DNA of 64,000 bases from NCBI GenBank assembly GCA_024734555.1, contig JANPWX010000172.1, positions 2,438,640 through 2,502,639 of the forward strand. The letters are read 5' to 3'. A model generated the notes under the pieces. That model did not search any database. It saw only the letters and a program-made list of their open reading frames with translations, and was not told where the DNA came from. The translations under genes and the position numbers were made by a program. This document shows, piece by piece, positions 10,630 to 24,320 of this stretch (positions are counted from its first letter, which is position 1; each line of letters begins with the position of its first letter). Source of the DNA: Trochalopteron elliotii. Taxonomy: Eukaryota; Chordata; Aves; Passeriformes; Leiothrichidae.

Positions 10630-13600
10630 GTATGGGTAATAGCTAAAAATTAATAGGAAATCTTAAATATCTGCTTTGGTGAAGTACCTTTTGTTGAATG
10701 AGATGTAGTCTGGCTTGGCCTATCCTGCAAAGCTGACTGTGTCCCAGCTCACAAGAGAAAGACCTTTTCAATGTAAGCTCCCTAAGCAGTAAGACAAACT
10801 CAGAGAAGTAATAGGTGAAGTGTTATTCCACCTCTGGAAATGAGAAGGTAAAAAGTTAATCAATTCTAAAATGAAGTCCATGTAGCAACTGTTTCAGATG
10901 AGGGCATTGCACTACTGACAATGATGAGAGTTAAGATAGTTAGCCTGAAAATTATAAAATTATTTCCAAATATTAATTTGCTTAATAAATTGTTCCAATA
11001 AATAATGTTTAGGCAAAACACAGTGAAAGAAAGCCTTCTTGAAGAGGTTAAGACTTCCACAAATTTAATTAATTCATTCCTTAATTCTAAATAGTAGGAC
11101 TAAGGAATAATACTGACTTTTTTCTACTGATACGTGGTTTTTAACATCACGTTCTACTGTGAATTTTGCGACTTTGGGTATAATGCACATTTAGTAGGCT
11201 GATGCTACAATACATGAAGTAAGTTTTCCTTTTATTCATTTTTCTGAAACAAAAATATTGGAACTCTGAAGACTGGCGATATGACATGTAATCTAAATTC
11301 CTTGCAATTTCTGTAGTATTTTTAAAAGGATGTATGCATTGACTCACCCCACATTTTAGGTTTAAACGATTGCCACAGCGAAGGTTCATTTTAAAAATGG
11401 GATTAGGCAACTTTGGTGACATTGACTTACAACAAAAATTAGGCTCTTAAGTGCTGAAAATTCATTGGAAAAAAAAGTCTCAGTCCATGCAACACTGATG
11501 GCAGCAACTACTTGCTACTTTAAAAAATCTCAGTCTAAATTTGAATGAGTGCCTAAGTAAACATTCAGAACTTGGTTCATAACCTAAACTATGGGAAATC
11601 TGTCCTGAAAAACACCAGGGGTTTTGCCTACTAATATGCCCAAAGGTGTGCCTGGAGTCATTAGGGAACAAAGACCTGTCTGAGAAACATTATGAAGATT
11701 AATAACTGTGCATACAAGATTGGAAAGGAGCAAGCAGAGGGCATATTGCTTATTGCCTGTATCTATCTGAGACTGGGATGAAAAATAAATCAAATCCAGA
11801 AAGGTTTTCAAAGAGGTTTTAGAAAAAATTAAGAGTTGTAGCAGGGCAAGGGTGGTCCCAGTATAAGTACAACTAACCTTTCTTCCTGCCTCCTAGAACA
11901 TTTCAGAGAAATAAGAGCTTCTCTGAAAAGGAGGCTGATGGTAAGATACAGATGCAATATTATCATATCCATTTCAGTAACAGAATTAATTTTTCCTTGC
12001 AGGGATAACTGAGAAGTTTTCATTTTGAATGTTTATACATGTAGAATTATGAGGTGCATTAGAATAGGTTATCTGGATTTTGGCCATCTTGTTTCTTAAA
12101 CAAATTATTTTTCTTAGACAATTCTCACTTCAGGAATATTTGACATACCTATGTGTAAAGGGAAAACCTAGAGGAAGGCTCATAGCCTGCTTGTGTCTTT
12201 ATCCCATTGACTTGTAAGACACTAGACAATAAATAAATTGAGCAATACTTTGTTCTTACACCTAGAAGATAAACAATTACCACATATGCATGCAGTATGG
12301 TGTGAGAAAGTGGAATATCTTGGGAATTATTACAGAGAAGAGTTGGATTTCATGTTCCAATACATGATACCATCCCATGTGGCTCATCTCTTGCTTGGAA
12401 GACTTATCCCTCTGGGATGTACAGAATTCCTGGAATAGAAAGGGAAAGAAGCAGATGTATGGATATAAAGTCAGTCATAGATTGCACTTACTTGGCTTGA
12501 ACTCTTAAAAATTGCTCAGATCAGAAGTAACAAGATAGAGGGAAATTGATTCAATCATTTTAAAGCAGTTTTCATGAGTTACTGTAACAAACACTTGACT
12601 GGTCTTATTCCCTTCATTAGAAACAATGAAAAGAAATAGTATCTGCAGTTTACATTGTTTTATTCTTCAAACTAAAGTCATCTAGAAGAGAGAATACCGA
12701 GAGGATTTGATTTGAACTGCCTGAAAACTATTGTCATGTGTGCATGCAAAGGGCAAAATAAAAGAATTTTGTAGAATGCAGCTCATTTCATTGCAAAGTA
12801 TATTTTCTTCTAATAAGCACCACCTTGCTACCCACTGAAGGATTAATCAGATTGGTGCATATTGAAAGGATTGGACTCTGGCAGAAAACAGTCAAGAAGC
12901 CAGACATCAATTCTATTGGCAGACAGCTTTTTTGAAGCATTTGTCCACAGGGATTAATTCACCTTGGCTTGTAGAGGTAAATGCATATAGTGCATACCTT
13001 CCGTGCTTGAATGTTTGTCATTGTCTTTTTGTGAAGAATATGCCAGAGATGAGGAGATTGTTTTCATCAAAAGTTCTGCAGAACTGCCATCAGTAGAAGC
13101 TGTAGGGAAGACAAGCTGGATCAAAACATATCCGTTGACATGGACTTAATGCTCCCTTGACATGACAGCTAGTGGGGTGGGTCTGGTTTTCAGCCAAGAC
13201 TATAATTCGTGTGAAAGATTAAAATAAGTTTCAGTACAGGATTAGGGCAAATCAGATTTCACAACAGGTTAGAATTTTTCAGGAGAAAGTTCTTTCTTAC
13301 TTTGTATTGCTTTCCCATTGACCTTTCTTTATTTCTGTCATTATAATGTCAGAACCCAGGAGTTAGATGGAGAGACTCCATACAAAATACCTCTACTCTC
13401 TAGGGTGATCATGGCATTTGCCCTCACAAAGTCCAGTTTAGCTGGCTTCTTCCCTTTGCACATTTCCAGACCCTTTAAGTTTTTTTGGGTTCTAGTCTGC
13501 CCTTTAACAATGTCATCTCCCTTTTAGGACACCATTTTTCATTCTTTCCTGCTTATCCAAAGAAGTGGAAAGATCCACACCATTTGCTGAACAATATTTA

Positions 13601-15312
13601 AGCTCTTCAAGTGACCACTAATTTTAACACTGACTTATGGGAAGCAGTCTTAATGCTGAGTAGTGGTATTTGTGATACTGATGACATTTCTGAATGTCAG
13701 CTGCAATCATTTTGTTCATAATTGGTTCTGATTACAACATTTATTTTCATCAGTTTCAGTTTAGAACCTCTGTAGCGTTAATAATAAAATGCACTGAATG
13801 TAAAAAGCATACAACTTTTTCTGCAGGGCTCCTGAGACCACTCTGTGGTGTTCTTGGACATGAAAATATTCTACTACATTCATGGACAGCACAGAATATG
13901 TCATAAGTAGTATATTTGTGACATCTTTCAATGGAATTAATAATTGATGCATTGTAGTATTATACAAGAAGCACAGCTGCAGTATAAGACAAGAGCCTCA
14001 CATCTGGAAGTCACTCTGCAAGAGAAAAACCTTCAAAATATAAACCTTTTACTGTCACCATGGACAGAATGCTGGACATTCACAACACACAAATGTCCAG
14101 GTTATAAACTTGCAAGTTGCATTAATGTGGCAGTTAAATTTACTAGTCTGAAAGCTCCACTTGTAAAATATTTATGAATACATGTGGTTGTCACTGCAAA
14201 GAAACTGCACTGTCAGCTCAACCTCTCTCCCTAATTGTTTCTTCTCCCTGTCTTCCCCCCACTGGAATGTATTCCATGATATTCAAAACATGACCCTTAC
14301 CTCACTTAAAAAATATCTACATGGTGGGTGCAAAAGAAAAAGATAAGAGCTGTTTTCATTATATTTTGGTCATTGTTTTATCCACTCAGAAGTGTTTCAA
14401 TTTGGTACATCTTAATGGGAAATTAAATCTCTTTTTCATGCCTGTATTTTCTTCAAATTAAAAAATGAACTGTGAAGAATGATTTGAATATTTTCCCACA
14501 AAATTCAAACTATTCACTAAGTTATCCAGTGCAGTGCTTTTACAAGTGCCCTGGATAGCTGCCTAACTGGGTTTTGTGGGAAGAGAGTCTTGAAAATGAG
14601 GCTGGAATGATTCAAAAATATGTTACATGCTTTAAATACATATTGTACATTTTGAATTTCTTTGTCCCAAAGAGATCACAGCTGTCATATTTAAATGATT
14701 ACTAATTTTATGTTTATATTGATCTTGTTTATGAACACTTGCATCACTGTGGAATGCCCTTGTGTACATTTTAGAGGGCTCAGGAGCTAAATAGACTAGA
14801 CAAGAAAGGAAACAAAAGGAAGAAATCTTATTGTTTCCTTACCTGACAGCAAATTGACATCAGTGTGATTTTTCTTCAAGAGGTGTTCAGGGCTGGATCC
14901 TTTCTTAATGTAATATTGAATTGGGGCAGGGAGGAGGGGAGAACAATCAACAAATTAAAATGTTCATTCTAGTCTTCAAGTCACTCAGTTGTGATTATAT
15001 GCACACAACAGGTATGAACATACTTATTTTGCACTTTCACATCTTTAAACAGTGCAGCCCAAAGTACCAGTGTATTGGTACTGAAGCTTGGGGCCCAGGG
15101 TGAAGGGACTTCTCACACGAGCTTGGAGTAGCAGCTGTGGTCCCTACCAGCTGCATGTCCAGCATTTCAGCATCTCCAACAATTAAATAGCTCCAAATTC
15201 AGGGCTGATATTGCTAAAAGCAGTGCACATTTTCCAATAAATGTCCCACTAAATGAGCCCACATACCATACAGACTCACAGTCTCCATACCCTTGGGATC
15301 TAGCTGAAGAGG

Positions 15313-15942
15313 AACTGCAAAATCCTGCACTTCAGCGAGGGGCATTGCCAAGTTGTGCAGCTGAAGAGGAGTAATTCCATGCACCAATTACAGGCTGGGG
15401 ACAACCATCCAGAAAGCAGCTTGGTGGTGAAGGACTTCACAGTCCCTGTGGACACCATGCTGAGCATGAGCCAGCAATGTGCCAGGGTGGCAGTGAAGGC
15501 TAACAGCATCTTGGGTTGCATTAGGAAGATGATAACCAGCAGGTTGAGGAAGGTGATTCTTTTCCTCTACTCAAAACTGATGATACCACGCCTGAAGTGC
15601 TTTGTCCAGTTCTGGGCTCCCTTGTACACAATTGACTTGAGCACACCGGAGCAAGTTCAGAAAAAGGCCATGAAGACAATTAAAGAAAAGAGCATCTGAT
15701 GCATAAGGAGAGGCTGAAAGGAAGGATTATTCAGCTTGAAGTATGAGGATGATCAAACAATAGAACAAGTTTACCCAGAGAGGTCACAGAACTTCCATCT
15801 CTGAAGATAATTGGAACTAGACCAGGCAATATTGACTTTTCAATTAGCAAGCTGCCCCAGCTGACATTTCTCTGAGCAGGAAGGTTGGATTAGGTCATCT
15901 CCAGAGGTTCCTCCCAACCTCAAATATTTTGTGATTCCGTGG
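15313..15942 (+). mobile_element. CR1 LINE, 5'-truncated and decayed 3' portion
   Basis: The segment shows landmarks of the 3' end of a chicken-repeat-1 non-LTR retrotransposon in order. These are a TGCAAAATCCTGCAC start, the AGCCAGCAATGTGCC block (15470-15484), the CTCTACTCAAAACTG and GTCCAGTTCTGGG blocks, AGGAGAGGCTGAAAGG (15707-15722), ACCCAGAGAGGTCACAG (15774-15790), the GGTTGGATTAGGTCATCT block (15884-15901) and the terminal CCTCCCAACCTCAAA ... GTGATTCCGTGG. CR1 elements end in short direct repeats rather than poly-A, as seen here. Compared with my memory of the consensus it lacks the 5' end and has an internal deletion near 15740-15770 and many substitutions, so it is an old, inactive copy. 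This element is the main evidence for a bird or other sauropsid host. Confidence 0.93.
15355..15699 (+). pseudogene. Relic of CR1 ORF2 C-terminal reverse-transcriptase region
   Basis: This 114-codon open stretch inside the CR1 element corresponds to the C-terminal side of the CR1 reverse transcriptase (ORF2p). Visible landmarks are a SMSQQCARVAVKANSILGCI segment (about residues 37-56), then ILFLYSKLMIPRLK and VQFWAPLY (about residues 83-91). In intact CR1 the frame continues towards a C-terminal WNRLP region. Here it stops early at TGA (15697-15699) and the endonuclease and catalytic RT parts are absent. The first Met is not a real start, because the element is truncated upstream. It is non-functional. 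Confidence 0.85.
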
Positions 15943-17819
15943 TCGCCAGAGTTTAATCATGCTCCTTATGGACTCTGGGATAAGTACAGATACCATGGGT
16001 CAGAAATGCTGTGGATGTAATTTTAACCAGAGAAACCTGCATGTCTGTAGAAATCTGGAGCTGGGGTTTTGGCTCTTCTCTGTGCTTCTGGCACTGTGAA
16101 TCCCTACAGTTCAGTTTGGCTTGTTCCCTCCTCACAGCAATGCTAGGATGGCTGTTGAGCCCCTCATTGGCACCACTCTGTCTGAAAGAGAGGGAGGGAG
16201 TTGTTTGGGGACCCATCCTCACGGAGTCTCATTCACCACAGTCCTGGCTGTGAAGCAAGCATCACCAAACACTGCAGACCATCTGGGACTCTTCTGAGCT
16301 GGCAAAAATACTGACTGAAGTGTGGGTAAAGAGCTCTGGCATGCCACTCTCTGAGAGTGCTCAAAGCAATATCCAATGCAATACTGGCACTAGTGTGTGT
16401 GCTCTGCTGCACAGAGACTGCATATAATGAAATCCTTGTTATATAACACAGCTGATGGATAGGGATAGATATATATATTCACCAAATGACATTTCCAGGG
16501 GTGAATATTACCAAAATCTTTATTCACATTTAAACATGTGATATAGCTTTTTTCCTCCACAGGAAAAAAAATGGCTGTAAATGTCTGTGACACTTGAAAT
16601 ATCAGAGTCTTTCAAAGTAATAAAGGCAATGCTCAGAAAATATTATGAACAGTAGCCCTACTACAGTATTTCCTTTAAAGAGACGTCTGGGGTGAATTAG
16701 GGTGCTGCTCAGGCTGTGGCACTGCTACAGATGTCGAGGTGTAAACGTGTTTTGCAGGGACTGTAGATATGCGATCATGTACAGTGCTTTTATTAGGAGC
16801 TCAAGCACTATATTTCCAGTAATATGAAGAATGACAGAGAAGAAAAGAAATACCTTCTGAGTTTGAATTACAGCCACATCTAATGAGCTCGGAGGTGTTT
16901 TTCACTCAACTTTAGTATTACTTTTCAACTCCTGCAGCTTAAATGAGGCTACTGATCATAGCAGTAAATATGGGCTCAAAGAATATCCCAAGAGGTGTCA
17001 TTAGTAACATATTACATCCTTTTCTAATTTGTACACTTACCATGTTGCGGGATTTCACAGGACTGATGAAACCTACAGAACTGCATGTTTCCTTCAGCAG
17101 TCTACAATAACCCTTAGTCTGAATGACATGTATTATTTCCTTGTTGAACATGTGATGTAGAAGTTTTAGTAAAAGATTTATTGTAAGGAAAACTAGATGT
17201 TTTATTTCCAGCCTAATTGAATACATTATTGCTCTGAGTTTAAAAATGCTGTGGTGATATATTACACCTCAATACAACTGTACACATGAAATCTGCAGCA
17301 AGAAAGTTTATTGGACTACAAATCAGAATACAGCTGTTGATAGGAGAGCTATATACCTTTAGCTGCAATATGTTACAATAAAGTTTTACTGTGTGAGTCA
17401 TAGTGGGAAATAAAATAAAAGTCTGATAAAATAGTTAAGTAATACTTATTTTTACTGACTGGAATAAAGGCAGGTGCCAGAACTCAAATCCTCTCTGTTG
17501 TGTATGGATGATAAAAGAGCCATAGTGGAATTTCCCTGTCACAGTTACACAGAAGATAGTGATAAAACTCCTAATCCCGGTAAGGATTAACTGCAGAACA
17601 GCTTCCAAATTTGCTCTGTAATGGAAAGCCTACTCTAAGCCATGTTTGCTTCTTGCCCAAGTATTTGGACACAGTACAGACAAGGTGCAGAGCAGCCAGG
17701 GGACATGCAATTCTCTCTTCGTTCAGCCTGTGCCCAGCAGGCAGGACTGGCATGCAGCTCAACCTCAGCCTCCCTGCACCCTCCCACTGGCTGGTAGTGC
17801 CTCGAAAGCCATGGAAATC

Positions 17820-17881
17820 CATGGATCATTGGGCTTCTCTGCATTCTCCTCATGGATCAGAGGGTTTCTCTGCTTTGCATC
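17820..17881. repeat. Degenerate two-copy tandem duplication, 31-bp period
   Basis: CATGGATCA at 17820 and again at 17851 begin two copies that share GGG(C/T)TTCTCTGC at the same offset. The remaining positions have diverged. It is an old local duplication inside a GC-richer islet. Confidence 0.5.
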
Positions 17882-19871
17882 CATTTGGCCTCTTGTAACT
17901 CCCTGGAGCTGGATACCTGCAAAAATTGGTGCCAGCACCCTTCTGCAGCATAGAGTAGTGTCCTTTTGCGATAAATTCAACAGGAGAGATGCTGCATTGT
18001 TCTTTCCTGGGACTTTGGGAATGGGAAATAAGATGTCATGAATAGATGATTTCTACAGTCGATCTTTCTTCTAAAGCTTAAGTGATGTCTACATCGTTTT
18101 ACTCTGGGTTGAATTTTTGAATAACATGAAATGTTAACTTACATCCTTTCTCCCCTTCCCTATCTCCTATCTAATTTTTATTTTTCCCAAGCATGTATTT
18201 TTAAGTAACAGTTGTTCAAATTATAAACTGTCCTGCAGAGTATCAGAAGGTCTGGAACATCACACTGGCAAAGAGAAGCTGTAGCTGGCTCTGTGTGTTA
18301 TGGCTTTTTGCCTGTTCATTATTCCTCCTGCTTTGTACCTGAGCTACCTCTTTAGTCTCAGTAGAAAGAAAGGAGGTTGGAAAAAAAATAGAAGCCAAAT
18401 AAACCCGTCCTAAAGGTCTGCAAAATACCTGGGCCAGATATCTAATTTTGTGACAAATATAGCACCATAACAAAATTAAGAAGCCTAAAAGTAAATTAAT
18501 CACCCTGTGGAATTTATTATATAAATATATTAATTGGGCTGCAGTCCTACCTGATAGCACTGGGCCTAACTTAACTTGTGGTCATGAAATGTTTATGCCA
18601 CATCATTACATTTTATTTCAATGAGGATCCTAAGAGGAAAGTGACACACAAATTTTCCAGATAACAATATTTAACCAGACATTTTAAAGAAAATAGACCA
18701 CCCTGTTAGCTTTATGCATGCTGTCTCTACCAGGACAAATTCTTTTCTTCTGCCATAACAATAAGTCCAAGGATTACAACCCCACTAAATATCTACATGT
18801 CTACCTTTAGATGTTTGATGAGCCTAAGAGGAACTATTCATCTTTCCAACCTCTTTATCCATCAAGTCCTACAAGATGACCCAACTGCTCAGCCTGTCAA
18901 AAAAAAAAGGTTTGTCTGTCTTCCAATTCTCTTTCCAGTGGCATAAGATTTTCATTAAAAATAAAACCCTCAAGCATTCATAGCACACTTGAAATACTCT
19001 TCCATGATGAAGTAGAAGTCAGAGAGTTGTGAATTGCCCCTATAACTTCCATCTGGGTAGTGCCATCCTACTCTCCCTTCCAGTATTTTCACTACAGGCA
19101 TTACTAGAGCCTGCTTTTACTCTGCCAAATCTATATATTGTTAGCTACTACTATTACTTTTTTTGCTTAAGTTTCCCTTTGTTGTTTGTTGTCTTTCATT
19201 GGTTTTTGATATAAAGTAACTTTTCCCTCTACAGAGCATCTTTGTGTGTTTCTCTTGATGCACCAGTTTTCTGAACTAACCTCCATCTATTGTTTTAAAC
19301 AATTGATCCATGGGCTAAAATGGGAAAACAGAATAATCCCTCATTTAAATGATCAATGGAAAGGAATGACTAGGGGAAAATGTTGATCGCTGCTGCAGCC
19401 CTAATCATCCAAAGTGTTAGTGCAATTTAGAGACGGGAGGAGGGGAAGAGATTTACAACATGGGGAACTCCCAGGGAAGGAGGTCTGCAAGGAATGGCTC
19501 CCATATGGAACTGGAATGCTTTGTACACCCCGGCTTAGCAATTAAATTTACAAGGTGTTGCTAAGTAGCAGTACCCCTGTAAACTCAGCAAACGCTGGAA
19601 ATGCTGTTACAAAACTAGAGACTTCTTTTATTGCTTCTCACATTTCAGTAGGGAGAAAGTCATTAGAAGAAGGCTGTTCTTTGTACAGACTTCCCATTTG
19701 CAGAGCTGGGAGGTGTATTCTGATAAAAGATCTGTGAGAGGATGCAGCATGGCCCTTTGGCAAATGCTGGTTTTTCTGTAGGGAGGACAAAATATGGAGC
19801 AAAACAAGTACATTGATCTAAATTAGAAACTCTGTGTCCAAAATGACTGGTCAGTCATTTACTTACACACC

Positions 19872-19900
19872 CACACATATATACATATACATATGTACAT
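19872..19900. repeat. Alternating CA/TA/TG dinucleotide microsatellite
   Basis: Twenty-nine bases alternate strictly pyrimidine-purine (CACACATATATACATATAC and on to GTACAT). This is a decayed CA/TA microsatellite. Confidence 0.65.
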
Positions 19901-22900
19901 TTCCCCTTGGAACAAAAACTGCCTTTTAAATTCTTCTCAGTCAAGTTTCACTGACAAACTTGCTTGATGGGCATCAGGGACCTGAGGCAAGCTTCAAAGG
20001 AAAAAGTAGCCATCACTCATGCTTCATTGGATTTCTATGACAGAATGATCAAATCCTGTAGAACCTGGCATAAGCACATCATTATCAAACCCTGCTTTAG
20101 CATTTCTTAACTGATCACGGAGGCTGAGGTCCTTGGTGACTCCTATTTTCTGACACTGTTTGTAGTTATTTGACCTTTTCTCAGTGGATAATCCACACAA
20201 AAAGCCCTAATTACTTCCACAGCTTTGAGCGGTCCAGCACTGTGAATAATCAATGACACTGATTTAGGTATTGCACAATCAGATGCTTATGGTGTTTAAA
20301 GAACATTTTTCCATTGACCTGCCACAGCCATAGGACAATACCGGGTGCTGAAGTTGCTTTTGTAATCACAAGCTGGCCAAGTGACCTTGGGGGTCTGAAG
20401 TTGATTACTAGGGTCTTGAATTGAACAGATACAATACATTTTTAATGATTTCTTAATTTTTATTTTCTTAAAGCAGCACTTAGTCATGATGCATCTACCA
20501 AGATACTGACAGAATCTCAGAGCAAGATTTGTCTATAAATGTATCTGAGTATTTTTTTTCTTTCTTGATATCACCTTGATTTTTATTTTGACTGCTAGAA
20601 AGCACAATGACAGGACTTTGTTTGTTTTTAAAAAAAATGAACAAACAGTTGGGCACTTGAGTATCTTCTGCTTCAAAAGTATTCAAGCATGAAACTAGAA
20701 CAGGAGAAAAGGAGAACAGAAATTACCTAGATATTGCTATAGATTACAATGTCTGTGAGAGGAATAGGGTGTGGATTCTTAGAAATTATTCAGTCTCTGA
20801 TTCACAGGGTTCTTCTCCCCTCTTCACATAACATGAAAATGCAGTTCATTATCCTAGGTTATCAGGTTTAAGTCTACCACCTGCTCAGTTATTTCAGCTT
20901 TAAAAACTAAAAAGAGAGAGCAGTCCCATTTTGTTTGCTTCAGAATGAAAGGTTCACAAAGATTTTTCTAAGGAGCCATTTGTTGAGGTAAAATTTATGA
21001 TGAAATAACAGATTGTCTGGGAGTGGCTGTAAATCACAGGAATCTTACACTAAAAAGATAGAAAATATGAAGTGTTTGGTGGGGATAGGCATAGAAAAAG
21101 AAAAAAAAAAGGAAAAGCAGAAATTTCGATCAGCCAAGAGAAAATTTTTCTCATATGCATTTTGGAGTTTTTTTAACAAAACCTGCTTGTGTCATTGAAA
21201 GTAGTATATTTCAACAAAAGGCTCAAAGGTTTACTGGAAAATACTACGTGTGTTTCTTCAGAAATCCCAAGAAATTCAAAGGAAACACAGAAAGGGGGAG
21301 CATAGTTTGAGGGACGTCTCTGGGTAGCTCCAGCACCTTTCCTCTCCCAAAGCAGTGAGCTGATGGGGTCACTTCTAGTGTGCCAGCCTCTGAAGCAAAA
21401 ACAACAGGAAGAAACACTTGTATTGTGGAGTTTTTAGTTTTTCCAGACTTCCTGACAGGCCATGAAGAGGAAGATAAACAGAAGAATATAATAAGAGCAA
21501 AGACAGCTTATCAAATAAGAACCAGGTTTGTCTCTGCAATAGGAAAACCTGTCCTTTTCTCTCCTTTGAGGATACTACTGCACTTCCCCCAAATGAAATG
21601 TCTCCTTAGGATACCTGCTTATGCTTGCATTCATCCTGATCAAGCCTCAGCAATGATGTCTGAGGGAGTGGTTGAGACTGTGCATGTAGAAAGTCCATGT
21701 TGTGGAGGCATAATATGGGCACAGCCTGCTTAGGAAGCACTTTTGGAGATGCCAGACAAACAGCATAAATAACATTTACTGTCCTGAAAATCTGGAACTC
21801 TCTACCTGTGTGGCTCTGCTGCAGATGACCAGGCAAAAGGAACTGCAGGACAAACTTCATCTTTTATCTGAGAGCCCTTTCCTCCCTCAAAGACAGAACA
21901 GGAGAGCAAATGCTTACCACAGAGGAGGAAACACATAATGCTGTAGTTAGTATGGCTCCTGAAGTGAAAACAGGCACTGCAGTAAGCTCATAAAGAGGGT
22001 GAAATGCTTGTTGGGGCAGCTGTCTTCTGTCCCGCTAATTCACATCTTTCCAGGGTACATTGTAGTCTCCTTAAATATACAAATTACTGTCAGATGTACT
22101 TGTCTGATCAGAGACTGCACAATCCAGACAGACATTGCAGGATGATGGGAGCAGAATGGTGCAATTTATAGACTAAAACATCCTGAAAGGAGATGTAGAA
22201 AGTTCTTTTAATAACTTAGCCTTAGAGGTTTATAGTGCTTCTGGTGGTTTCAGTTTGCTTACCTAACCTCTTGAGGGAAATAAACTATGTTTCCAGTGCT
22301 CTTTGCCAGTTAAATTTGATAAAAGTTTTAGAACAAGCTGGTTTTGAACACCGTCTCCAGTGAAATGGACATGAACATGCATGATTGTTTCATTAATATT
22401 TTCTACATGAAGAATGTTTAGATTCAAAAAATGATTGTTTCTTGGGTATCACAAACTGTATTAATGTTTTTTTTCAATTGCCTTGTAAGTGGTCAACACA
22501 TTAGTTACAAACTGGTTTAGTCTGCAGTCAAAATTTTCCCCTTTTTTTGAAAAGATGTCTCTGAAACTAATTATTCTGAGCTGAAATAGTGTGCAACAGT
22601 GCAATCTGTTTTTCCTATGATTGATCAAATCTGTGTGCTGTCAGCCTGCTAGGATATCAGTCGACTTCATTTCACCTCTCATTTGTCACGACATCCCTTT
22701 AGATTGTTGTACTGTGGACAGAAACCAACTGAGCCTCAGATTCCCTGGAGAGGTACGGCTCTGGATGAGGATTAAGCTGCACTTGCTTTTCAGCAGTTTC
22801 TGACCGAGGAGAGTTTGAAAACAGGCTGTTAGTCTCTTTTCTCTGCAATGACTCCATTTCTTTGTACCATATGGTTATATTTATGTGCTCTATTGAGTGA

Positions 22901-24269
22901 GACCTTTAACAGCTTTTAAGTCAAGGGTGGTGTTAGTGCCAGGGAAGGAGCAGTTTTGTAGTCAAGCAAGAGGGCTGAGCTTGATTTTGGAGAAATGGCG
23001 TTGCTTCTAAATGCCACTTTCAATCCTTAAAACCTTTTCATTCAAAAACTGCTGAGCCTAATTTTACAAATAGGGGATGATTAGAGTAGTTAACACTAAC
23101 TAGGTGAACTTTTTCTTAGTTAATATACAGGCAAACTGTCTTTCCTTTGTGCTGGATTCACCAGTATTAAAGCAAGATGAGATAAAACTTAACTGAAATA
23201 AATATTCAACCTCCTAATCTCACAATTATTCTTTTCTAAATCAGATAAAAATGTGAATGAGGTACTTAGCCTAATTTCCCCCGAGATCAGAAATTCTCAA
23301 ATATTTTAATTTCTCAAGTCTTCAAATTATGGGTAGCCTGCTACCTTCAGTAATTTCCTGAGATGAAAGAAGAATTAGCTTTTTCACAGGCTGCCGTGGT
23401 GGGTGTTAACATCACAACAGCTGAGGACCAAGTGGCTGTTCAGCAGACTTCCTTAGGAAGGTGTGGTTTTCTAGAAAGTCTGAAAATCAAATAAAATCTT
23501 GGTAATAATAAAAAAATAAGAACCTCATTCCAAGCTGTGAGTAGTCTTCCTCATGTAACTTTGTTATTAAGGAAATGATGCCTAAATAGCAAGCACTTCA
23601 TTATCACAGTCTCTGCTAGTGCTTAAGAGATAGCCACAGAGTGTTTACACACACTGATAAGACTGTTGGATCTGCTGAAAAATAGCAGGTTAAGTAGTAA
23701 CTCAGTTGAAAAACATATTTTCAATTTATTGATTCCAGTCAAATAAAAGCTATGTGGTTCATAGTGGAAGTGCAAACACAGTGGCACATCTCAGGAATTC
23801 ATGGAGAGTTAGATCCAAATGCTTACACAGGCTACATGATGACCCTTCATTTTGTAATAATCCTGGTAACTCATTTACACAATAATTCTTAAAAGCTGAT
23901 GTGAAAGGTGCAGCTTGGATTTTTCAAACTTTTTGGGCAGCTGCTCTGTACATCAAAACCCTGGCCTCCTGCAGGAGGAGGGGAGTTTGTGCCTCTGCTC
24001 AATGACAAAAATCTGATGAAAGAACCAGCTTTGTTATTTTACAGCAAGAGGAAAGACAAATCTTTCATATACCTCCTTCCCTTTACACCTCCTGTCCTAT
24101 GCTTTGTTCTGCTTTGAGTCTTAGTGGAGAACAGCACGTGTCTTACGTCTTGTGACAAATCTACAACTGCTTCAAAAAGGCCTTAAAGATACCTTTTGCC
24201 ATTTTATGCCTAATTTACATTTCTAAAAAATGCTTTTGAATCCTTTCAGAAAATAAATACTTTTTTAAA

Positions 24270-24320
24270 ATGTATGCTTCCTAAATGTAACATTAGGATG
24301 TATATGTTTCCTAAATATAA
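24270..24320. repeat. Imperfect two-copy direct repeat
   Basis: ATGTATGCTTCCTAAATGTAA (24270-24290) is followed by a similar unit with TTCCTAAATATAA (24298-24320). It appears to be an old local duplication in AT-rich sequence. Confidence 0.5.

Larger units (their letters stand above)
7801..15312. other. Gene-free AT-rich stretch
   Basis: No convincing coding sequence, RNA gene or recognisable transposon end is visible. It holds minor simple repeats, listed separately, and many short open frames with no family resemblance. Possible isolated minus-strand splice donors occur (for example the complement of ACTCAC at 11342-11347) but lack a good paired acceptor. Confidence 0.6.

Noticed and set aside
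17571..18041. Six overlapping open frames of 71-131 codons on both strands
   Set aside because: Simultaneous openness on both strands points to scarce stop codons in a GC-richer islet. None has a recognisable domain or splice context.
21793..21810. Bases reading W-N-S-L-P-V, similar to a WNSLP motif of LINE reverse transcriptases
   Set aside because: The six-residue match is isolated. No other LINE landmark lies before or after it.
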